Source of the DNA: an uncultured Stenotrophomonas sp.
Lineage (GTDB): Bacteria; Pseudomonadota; Gammaproteobacteria; Xanthomonadales; Xanthomonadaceae
Assembly (NCBI RefSeq): GCF_913778665.1
Contig: NZ_CAJYVQ010000012.1
Span: forward strand, 248,001 to 312,000
Direction: 5' to 3'
DNA: 64,000 bases
Shown piece by piece: positions 57,752 to 64,000 of this stretch. The notes beneath the pieces were generated by a model. It saw only the letters and a list, made by a program, of their open reading frames with translations, ran no database searches and had not been told where the DNA came from. How positions within the stretch are numbered: the first letter of the stretch is position 1; each line of letters opens with the position of its first letter. The translations under genes and the position numbers were made by a program.

Positions 57752-58123
57752 TTACACGTGCGGAACCGGCGCACCGAAGCGGTTGTCGCCCGGCGTGCTG
57801 GGTAGTACCAGGAACACCAGCAGCAGCAGGCCGGCAAACGGCACGAACGCCAGTAGCAGCCACCAGCCCGAACGATCGGTATCGTGCAGGCGGCGGATGG
57901 TTGCGGCAATGCACGGCAAGGCGAACACCAGCCACATCACCACGCTCAGTCCGGTCGATGCCAGGGCGAGGCCCTGCGAACCGCTGTAACCGGCATAGAA
58001 GCTCAGGATGTACGACGGGATCGAAACGATCACGATGAACAACTGGAACCACCAGTACTCGCTGCGGTTGGCGCGCCCGCTGAACTGTGTATAGCGGGTA
58101 AGCGGAATCATCATTTTTTTCAT
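57752..58123 (-). CDS. DUF805 family membrane protein
   Basis: A 123-residue membrane protein with three to four helices. The segments YTQFSGRANRSEYWWFQLF near the N-terminus and IRRLHDTDRSGWWLLLAFVP in the middle are the DUF805 hallmarks. I chose the start MKKMMIPLTRY at 58123; an upstream ATG at 58159 would add 12 residues. Function unknown. It follows the fimbrial chaperone by 45 bases on the same strand and may simply be a downstream passenger. Confidence 0.85.
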   Translation of the reverse strand: MKKMMIPLTRYTQFSGRANRSEYWWFQLFIVIVSIPSYILSFYAGYSGSQGLALASTGLSVVMWLVFALPCIAATIRRLHDTDRSGWWLLLAFVPFAGLLLLVFLVLPSTPGDNRFGAPVPHV

Positions 58124-58168
58124 GTTGCGTGCTTTTCTCTTTTGGTGGCGCCGAGCCATTGTCCGGCG

Positions 58169-58882
58169 TCAATAGATGACCTTTGCCTCGGCATCGCGCG
58201 CCGTGCCGTAGTCGTCCAGCCATTGGAATTTCAGGGTTCCCGGCACAGATGCGCCCGACGGAAGCGGTAGGTTCAATCGCTCGCCCGGTGCCACCATGTC
58301 CACCTCGATCACCTTGCCGTCGGGCAGCGTCAGCCGGCTCAACGTCACGTGGTAGACGCTGGGGTTGAACACCTGCAATGCCTGTCCTTCGACGCGCCAC
58401 TGCAATGCCGCCGCGGCGTCGCGCGCATTGCCGGGCAGGCCGGCGGGGCGATAGAACAGCTTCACCCGCGTGCGGACGGCGAACTGCAGCAGGTTCTGGC
58501 CATCCATTGCTTCGGGCTTCGGCGGGATGTCCAGCAGGTTGAAGTACAGCAACGATTCGCGGTCGCTGGGCATTGCGGCTCCGGCCATTGGCGCATACGT
58601 CAGCCGAAACGCCTGTGCGTGGCCAGCCTCGATGCGGCGCGTGGTTGGCGTCAGCACGAACGGCAGTTTCTGGCTGCCGGCTTTGGCGCTCGCGTCGCCA
58701 TCATCCAGCCACACCTGGGCGAGCGAAACCTTGTCACCGCGGTTGTTGGCGTTCACCGTCACCGCACCCTTGCTTCCGTCGTAGATTACGCGGGTGCCCT
58801 GCAGTGTCACTGCCGCCGTAGCGGGAAGCACGTGGCCTGTGCAGCCCAGAGCCAGCAGCAGTGCGCATGCGCGAATGTTCAT
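58169..58882 (-). CDS. Periplasmic fimbrial chaperone (PapD/FimC family)
   Basis: A 237-residue exported chaperone that folds pilin subunits by donor-strand complementation. The signal peptide ends about residue 23 (PATAA). Family motifs: TRVIYDGSKGAVTV in the N-terminal domain, PFVLTPTTRRIEAGHAQAFR, and ESLLYFNLLDIPPKP (the conserved ESLFWLNxxxIPP region), RTRVKLFYRP. An AGGA site precedes the ATG. It lies directly downstream of the pilin gene on the minus strand. Confidence 0.93.
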   Translation of the reverse strand: MNIRACALLLALGCTGHVLPATAAVTLQGTRVIYDGSKGAVTVNANNRGDKVSLAQVWLDDGDASAKAGSQKLPFVLTPTTRRIEAGHAQAFRLTYAPMAGAAMPSDRESLLYFNLLDIPPKPEAMDGQNLLQFAVRTRVKLFYRPAGLPGNARDAAAALQWRVEGQALQVFNPSVYHVTLSRLTLPDGKVIEVDMVAPGERLNLPLPSGASVPGTLKFQWLDDYGTARDAEAKVIY

Positions 58883-58933
58883 GGGAATGTCCTGGGGAAG
58901 AACCGCCCGGCAGTGCACCACCGGGCAGGGTGC

Positions 58934-59446
58934 TTACTTGTAGATGATGTCCATCTGCGCGGTGGCGTTGGCCTTGCCGGCGACCATGTCAGCCGCCGCA
59001 CCGGTCTTGGTGTACCAAACGCTGTGCTTGACTGTCTGCGGTGCGGTATCGGTGACGGTGACGAACTGCGTTGGCGCGCTGTTGATCTTCAGCAGCGTAT
59101 CGGTGCTGTCATAGATCTTGTACGCCACGCCTTCGGCGTCACTGGCCGCGGTCAGCGCAAGGCCGCCATCCGCCGTGGACGCACCGCTGAACTTCACCGC
59201 TACATCGTGCGAGCCGGCGGCGCCCGGGCACGCCACGGCCACGTCCAGGTCGCGACGGCCGATACGCTCATTGCTCTTCAGGTCTTCCAGATCCATCTTG
59301 CCCATTGCCACGGCAACACCCCCGTTGATGGTGGCAGCGCAGGTGGTTTCAACAATCTCGCCGGTGATGGTCAGGTCGGCCGCTTCAACTGCCGGGGCAG
59401 CGGCCAGCAGGATGGCCAGGGCCATCGGGGTCTTCAGGTTCTTCAT
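58934..59446 (-). CDS. Fimbrial pilin subunit (probable major subunit)
   Basis: A 170-residue chaperone-usher pilin. The start MKNLKTPMALAI at 59446 gives a normal signal peptide (ending VEAAD, about residue 22). The mature part has the paired Cys of fimbrial subunits (ETTCAATI and VACPGAAG) and the penultimate-Tyr beta-strand end (AQMDIIYK) that binds the chaperone. As the first gene of the minus arm, just before the chaperone, it is the likely major subunit. A longer upstream frame to 59554 is not preferred. Confidence 0.88.
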   Translation of the reverse strand: MKNLKTPMALAILLAAAPAVEAADLTITGEIVETTCAATINGGVAVAMGKMDLEDLKSNERIGRRDLDVAVACPGAAGSHDVAVKFSGASTADGGLALTAASDAEGVAYKIYDSTDTLLKINSAPTQFVTVTDTAPQTVKHSVWYTKTGAAADMVAGKANATAQMDIIYK

Positions 59447-59742
59447 GGGTGTGCTCTTCAACAAGTGATGGAATCGGGAACGCCACCCGTCATCTGTGCG
59501 ATGGGTGGACGGGGCAGAGGGCGAGATGCCCGCAGGCAGATCCGTTGCCGACACGGGACGACGCCCGCCCGTTTATCTGCCGGCGCATGTTCGGCCTGAT
59601 GTCCGTCGGGGACCATACAACTTGTTGCAAACGCTTACATTCCGGGAAAACTGCAAGTAGTTGCATATTGGATTGCGCGATCGCGGCCTAGTCTGCACGC
59701 CTCCCAACACTACCGGGGCTGCACTGCGGCCGCGTCGACGCC
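59447..59742. promoter_or_regulatory. Divergent control region of the fimbrial locus
   Basis: The 296-base gap between the divergent pilin and usher genes is AT-richer than its surroundings (about 59620-59690). It contains repeated TTGCAA/TTGCAT-like motifs (GTTGCAAACG, CTGCAAGTAG, TAGTTGCATA) that could be operator sites. I cannot place promoters precisely. Confidence 0.4.
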
Positions 59743-62298
59743 ATGCGCCTGTTTTCCTCCCCCTGTCAAAGCGCCGCGCAGTACTGCCTGCGACATACCG
59801 CGCTGGCTGCGGCCATCAGCACCACACTGGTGTTTGCGGGCACGCTGCCTGCGCACGCGCAACCAGGCGGCGAAGTGGAGTTCAGTGAGGGCTTCGCCAC
59901 CGGCTTCGGCAGCGGCGACCTGGCACGCTTCAGCATGGGTAATCCAGTGGAACCCGGTCACTACAGCGTCGATATCCATGTCAACGGCGAGTTCGTGCGC
60001 CGCGATGACATCGAGCTTGTGGAATCCGAGACGGCTTACGTTGCCAAGCCCTGCATGCCCGCGCAGCTGCTGCTTGCACTGGGCCTGAGCGACGCTGCGC
60101 GCGAAGCCGTGCAATCCGCTGAAAACCCACAATGCGTAGATCTGCATGCGGTGATCGACGGTGCACGCGTCAACTACGACGACAGCCAGTTGCGGCTGGA
60201 TATCTCACTGCCGCAGGTGGCGCTGCAGCGCCAGGCACGCGGCTTCGTCGCCCCCGAGCAGCGCGACCATGGCATCACCGCCGCGTTCTTCGGCTACACC
60301 GTCAACCACTACCGCAGCCAGGGCCAGCAGAACAGCTACGTCGGCATCACCAGCGGCGTGAACCTGGGCGCGTGGCGACTGCGCCACCGCAGCTCCGTCA
60401 GCCACACCGCGCAGGGTACGCACTTCAGTACGCTCAACAGCTACCTGCAGCGTGATCTGCCGCGCTGGAACAGCCAGTTCACCCTTGGCCAGAGCAACAC
60501 CGGTGGCGAGCTGTTCGACAGCGTGGGCTTTACCGGCGTACGCGTAGCCACCGATGAACGCATGCTGCCCGACTCGCTGCGTGGTTACGCCCCGGTGGTG
60601 CGTGGCGTGGCGCAGAGCAGTGCGCGCGTCACCATCCGCCAGAACGGCGCGGTGCTGTACGAAACCACGGTGGCCCCGGGTCCGTTCGCCATTGATGATC
60701 TGTACCCCAACGCCGGCAGCGGCGATCTGGAGGTGGCCGTCAACGAGGCCGATGGCCGCGAGGAGCGCTTCACGGTCGCTTTCTCCGCCGTGCCGCAGGC
60801 GTTGCGCGAAGGTAGCCAGCGCTTCAGCGTTACCGCTGGAGAACTTCGCAACACGGGGCTGTATCAGCAGACGCTGCGCTTCACCGAAGGCACCTACGCG
60901 CGCGGCGTCAACAACCGCATGACCCTGCTGGGCGGCGTGCAGGTGGCTGAGCACTACCAGGCCGGCCTGGCAGGCGCGGCCTTCAACACGCCGGTCGGTG
61001 CCATCGGTGCCGACGTCACCAATGCCCGCACCAGTGTGCCTGGCCTGCCGGCACAATCGGGTCGGAGCTACCGCCTCAATTACCAGCGCAGCGTGGCGCG
61101 CACTGGCACCAACCTGGGCCTGGCCGCGTACCGCTACAGCACCGAGGGCTTCTTTACCCTCACCGATGTCTCGCAGCTGTCGTTCGATCGGCCGCAGGCC
61201 GCCAATGCGTTCGTGATGCGTACCCGCCAGCGCTTCCAGTTGAACTTCTCGCAGCGCGTGGGTACGCGCGGCCAGTTGTACCTGTCCGGTGGCCATGTGA
61301 CCTACTGGAACCGCGCGGGCAAGCATAACGATCTGCAGTTGGGCTTCCACAGCAGCTTCCGCAGCGCCAACTACACCGTGTCGGCTACGCGCTACCGCAT
61401 GGCCAGCGGCGCGCCCGATACGCGCCTGTCATTCATGCTCAGCCTGCCGCTGGGCCGCACTTCCAATGCGCCGCGCGCCACCGCTACGTACAATGAAAGC
61501 CACCTGGGCAGCCAGCAGCAGCTGGGCATCAACGGCAACCTGGGCGAGGACCGCGCACTGTCCTACAGCCTGTCGGGCAGCCGCGGCCAGGGCGGCAGCG
61601 GCTACAACGCCTATGCCAGCTACCAGGGCAGCCGTGCTGATCTCAGCGCCGGTTACAGCCGTGCCAACGGCAGCAGCAGCTTCAATGCAGGTGCCACCGG
61701 CAGCGTGGTACTGCACGGAGGTGGCATCAACTTCGGCCCGGCGCTGGGCGACAGCTTTGCGTTGGTGGACGCACAGGGCGCACAAGGCGCCACGGTGGGC
61801 AGTGGCCGCAACGTCACCGTAGCCGGCAATGGTTATGCGGTGCTGCCGTACACCAGTCCGTACCGCTGGAACCAGATCAACCTGGACACTGCCCACCTGC
61901 CGCTGGATGTGGAGGTGCAGGCCAGCTCGCAGCGCGTGGCACCCAGCGCCGGCAGCATCGTCAAGGTCAGCTTCCAGTCGCGCAACGAACGCCTGTGGCT
62001 GATCGACGCCAGCCATGCCGACGGCACCCCGCTGGCATATGGCGCGCAGATCATGCACGCCGATGGCCGCACGTTGGGCCAGGTCGGGCAGGGCGGTGTG
62101 GTGGCTCTACGCGGGCTGGAACCGACCGGCTTCGTGCACGTGCAGACCGAAGATGGAATGGCCTGCCGCCTGCACTACACCATGCCCGAAGTGGCTGATG
62201 CGCACGGCCAGTACTGGGCCCAGGCACGGTGTGCGGCCATTCCGCCGGCACTGCTGGCCGACGGTGTTTCTACTTCAACTTCTGGAGCTCCCAAATGA
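59743..62298 (+). CDS. Outer-membrane fimbrial usher (FimD/PapC family)
   Basis: An 851-residue usher that receives chaperone-subunit complexes and exports the growing fimbria. The signal peptide ends about residue 39 (LPAHAQ). The N-terminal chaperone-binding domain (EVEFSEGFATGFG; GHYSVDIHVNGEFV) is followed by a 24-strand barrel with the plug region (ARVTIRQNGAVLYETTVAPG) and FAIDDLYPNAGSGDLEVAV, then two C-terminal domains. No strong ribosome-binding site precedes the ATG. It overlaps the next pilin gene by four bases. Confidence 0.94.
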   Translation: MRLFSSPCQSAAQYCLRHTALAAAISTTLVFAGTLPAHAQPGGEVEFSEGFATGFGSGDLARFSMGNPVEPGHYSVDIHVNGEFVRRDDIELVESETAYVAKPCMPAQLLLALGLSDAAREAVQSAENPQCVDLHAVIDGARVNYDDSQLRLDISLPQVALQRQARGFVAPEQRDHGITAAFFGYTVNHYRSQGQQNSYVGITSGVNLGAWRLRHRSSVSHTAQGTHFSTLNSYLQRDLPRWNSQFTLGQSNTGGELFDSVGFTGVRVATDERMLPDSLRGYAPVVRGVAQSSARVTIRQNGAVLYETTVAPGPFAIDDLYPNAGSGDLEVAVNEADGREERFTVAFSAVPQALREGSQRFSVTAGELRNTGLYQQTLRFTEGTYARGVNNRMTLLGGVQVAEHYQAGLAGAAFNTPVGAIGADVTNARTSVPGLPAQSGRSYRLNYQRSVARTGTNLGLAAYRYSTEGFFTLTDVSQLSFDRPQAANAFVMRTRQRFQLNFSQRVGTRGQLYLSGGHVTYWNRAGKHNDLQLGFHSSFRSANYTVSATRYRMASGAPDTRLSFMLSLPLGRTSNAPRATATYNESHLGSQQQLGINGNLGEDRALSYSLSGSRGQGGSGYNAYASYQGSRADLSAGYSRANGSSSFNAGATGSVVLHGGGINFGPALGDSFALVDAQGAQGATVGSGRNVTVAGNGYAVLPYTSPYRWNQINLDTAHLPLDVEVQASSQRVAPSAGSIVKVSFQSRNERLWLIDASHADGTPLAYGAQIMHADGRTLGQVGQGGVVALRGLEPTGFVHVQTEDGMACRLHYTMPEVADAHGQYWAQARCAAIPPALLADGVSTSTSGAPK

Positions 62299-62798
62299 GA
62301 ACCCCTGATCTTATCGCGGCCCTGCTGATGTTCGGCGTTGCCACACAGGCCCATGCTGATTCGGCCACCATCACCGTCACCGGCAAGGTGCTGCCTGGCA
62401 CGTGCACCATGGCAAACGTGCCGGTCACACTGGCCGACATCGATGCCACCGATCTGAAGACCGGGCATGACAATGGCTTGAAGCCAGCGGTACTGAACTT
62501 CACCGGCTGCGTGGGCGTGACCAGCGTTGATCTGACCTTCGACGGCGCCGCCGATGCCGCACAGGACGGGCATTGGCTCAACCAGGCTGCCAGCGGTGCG
62601 ACCGGTGTGGCCGTGGCGCTGCTGGATGGCACCACCGGCGGCACGTTCCTGCAGAAAGGAGCGAAGAAGACAGTTCCCGTGAATGGTGCGGCCACCGGTA
62701 AGCTGGACATGCGAACCGGCTACTACCGCAAGGCCGGCACATTGCTGAAGGCGGGCGATGTCAGCGCGCAGATCACCGTGACGGCGGATTACAAGTAA
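62295..62798 (+). CDS. Minor fimbrial pilin
   Basis: A 167-residue exported pilin (signal peptide to about residue 21, TQAHAD). It has the pilin Cys pair (GTCTMAN and FTGCVGV) and ends in a chaperone-binding strand (ITVTADYK). TTCTGGAG lies before the ATG, which overlaps the usher stop region. It probably sits between the usher-bound base and the tip. Confidence 0.87.
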   Translation: MRTPDLIAALLMFGVATQAHADSATITVTGKVLPGTCTMANVPVTLADIDATDLKTGHDNGLKPAVLNFTGCVGVTSVDLTFDGAADAAQDGHWLNQAASGATGVAVALLDGTTGGTFLQKGAKKTVPVNGAATGKLDMRTGYYRKAGTLLKAGDVSAQITVTADYK

Positions 62799-62830
62799 GC
62801 GCCCCTCTTCGGACCTACTCCAGGTGATTC

Positions 62831-63823
62831 ATGCATTCATACCTCCATGCCCATGTCAGCCCCAGAGCCATCGCGCGGTTGCTTGGCGGGGCTGTATTGT
62901 GCCTGTCAGCGGGCGCAGCGCTGGCCTGCACCGAGGCCCATTCTCCGCGTACCATCAATCTCTCTGTGGACATGCTTGCGGCGGATGCACCCGGCACGAC
63001 GCGCGTGGCCAGTGCCACTGCGCAGTGGATGTCAAACTGCGACGTCGGCCAGGTGCAGCCCCTGCGGGTCTCGCTGGAAGCGATGGGTCTGACGCCGGTC
63101 TCCAGCGTGGTCTACCGCGGCAAGACCTACACCACCTATGAGCTGGGGCCCACCTCGCCGTTGTTCTTCTTCCCGGTGAACGTGAAGACCTCCAACCCGG
63201 GTGTCGTTGGTGGCTACGAGCTGGTGCCAGCTGCAGAGGGAACAGGCACCCCGGTCAATGCCGCGGTTGGTCCCGGCGATCAGATGTTGATCTACCCCCA
63301 TGTGGGCGTGGTAAAGCGTGCCGGCATGCAATCGGTTGACGCGACAGTGCTTGGCACCGAGGTGGTGCAGCACACCCGCTTTCCGCTCTCGCTTCGCAAC
63401 ACACTGAATGTGACGGTGAACGTGAAACAGCCCACCTGCCAACTCAGCGATGCCGGCTTCACCCTGGCCGATGTGTCTGCCGACGTACTGGGCACAACCG
63501 GCAGCAGTCGCGAGGAAACCTTCCCGGTCCAGATGAGGTGTGAGGCTACCGGTGTGCCGGTCAGGCTGACGCTGACCGATGCCAACGCACCGGGGGCCAC
63601 CGGTAGCCTGTTGATGCCTACCGCCAACGCCACCGCAGTGGGCGTGCAGGTGGAGCTGCTGCGCAATGGCGTGCCCGTGGTGCTTGGGCAGCAGTGGACC
63701 CACGGCACAGGCGGTGCTGGTTGGCAGCATATCGATCTGCAGGCGCGCTATACGCGTGTGGGTGGCGCGCTCAAGGTCGGTGTGGTGGAAGGGCAGGCGG
63801 TGCTCACGGCGGACTATCACTGA
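62831..63823 (+). CDS. Fimbrial adhesin/tip subunit
   Basis: A 330-residue exported protein, about twice the pilin length, as expected of a two-domain tip adhesin: an N-terminal lectin-like domain followed by a C-terminal pilin domain. The signal peptide ends about residue 32 (SAGAALAC). The pilin domain has its Cys pair (QPTCQLSD and VQMRCEAT) and ends VLTADYH. Last gene of the plus arm. The binding target is unknown. Confidence 0.85.
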   Translation: MHSYLHAHVSPRAIARLLGGAVLCLSAGAALACTEAHSPRTINLSVDMLAADAPGTTRVASATAQWMSNCDVGQVQPLRVSLEAMGLTPVSSVVYRGKTYTTYELGPTSPLFFFPVNVKTSNPGVVGGYELVPAAEGTGTPVNAAVGPGDQMLIYPHVGVVKRAGMQSVDATVLGTEVVQHTRFPLSLRNTLNVTVNVKQPTCQLSDAGFTLADVSADVLGTTGSSREETFPVQMRCEATGVPVRLTLTDANAPGATGSLLMPTANATAVGVQVELLRNGVPVVLGQQWTHGTGGAGWQHIDLQARYTRVGGALKVGVVEGQAVLTADYH

Positions 63824-63887
63824 CCCGTGCGTCAGAAGCGATTGAGTTGACGATTCCCGCCGGGCACCGCCCGTCGCGCTACCTGCA

Positions 63888-64000
63888 TCACGCCGCCTGC
63901 AACTGCACATCCACATACTCTGCCAGCCCACGACAGGCCAGCAGCAGCCCTTCGCGCGCGCCATCGTCCATCTGCGGATCGATGTCACCGTCCACGCGCA
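63888..64000 (-). CDS. C-terminal end of an unidentified gene, cut by the window edge
   Basis: Read on the minus strand, the frame ending in the TGA at 63888-63890 is open to the window edge. Its last ~37 residues include DPQMDDGAREGLLLACRGLA and end VQLQAA. The acidic helical tail looks like real coding sequence, but too little is visible to name it. It converges on the fimbrial operon. Confidence 0.5.
   Translation of the reverse strand, partial: RVDGDIDPQMDDGAREGLLLACRGLAEYVDVQLQAA

Overview
The window is GC-rich chromosomal DNA from a gammaproteobacterium of the Xanthomonadaceae, most likely Stenotrophomonas (S. maltophilia group). The evidence is: a type II secretion cluster in the Xps order E-F-G-H-I-J-K-L-M-N-D; many GTAG-headed palindromes of the kind known in S. 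maltophilia as SMAG elements; an Ax21-like outer-membrane protein; and the glyA-nrdR-ribD-ribE-ribBA-ribH-nusB-thiL block. I saw no tRNA, rRNA, CRISPR array, insertion sequence or prophage. Both ends cut through genes.

Layout. Positions 1-8.1 kb hold a very large trimeric autotransporter adhesin (5' end missing) and a secreted subtilisin-family protease, closed by a strong terminator. From 8.1 to 18.8 kb runs the eleven-gene type II secretion operon, tightly overlapping; the protease next door is a natural candidate substrate. A 590 bp gene-free stretch follows, filled with inverted repeats. At 19.4-22.5 kb are two overlapping family-2 glycosyltransferases and pncB.

From 22.5 to 38.4 kb lies the most interesting part, a single-strand cluster for a cell-surface polysaccharide. 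Its parts are WecB (UDP-GlcNAc 2-epimerase, giving UDP-ManNAc), a BcsB-like periplasmic subunit, an NfrB-type membrane glycosyltransferase with two predicted c-di-GMP-binding MshEN modules, and an NfrA-type outer-membrane TPR protein. These are followed without a break by a decoration module: two AlgJ/AlgX-like SGNH proteins, an AlgI/DltB-type MBOAT, an acyl carrier protein, a DltA-like AMP-forming ligase, an AlgF-like protein and an acyl-CoA dehydrogenase-like flavoprotein. My inference is that an N4-glycan-receptor-like ManNAc polymer is made under c-di-GMP control and decorated with an acyl or aminoacyl group that is activated, loaded on a dedicated carrier protein and possibly oxidised there before transfer. 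A perfect CRP/Clp-type palindrome lies just upstream of wecB.

From 38.4 to 46.7 kb are a DUF4434-type lipoprotein, a purine permease, the ribosome-associated ABC-F protein EttA, a small RcnB-like secreted protein and a classical autotransporter. From 46.9 to 57.6 kb are glyA, three tandem paralogous small membrane proteins, nrdR, ribD, two envelope genes on the other strand (a secreted protein of unknown function and the Ax21-like barrel), and an FMN-riboswitch-led operon ribE-ribBA-ribH-nusB, then thiL. From 57.7 kb to the end is a chaperone-usher fimbrial locus split into two divergent arms, and the tail of one unidentified gene.

Interspersed repeats are a strong theme: SMAG palindromes, a second family of GGGGTC...GACCCC hairpins sitting between genes, and a ~100 bp palindromic element present twice in opposite orientation after gspD.
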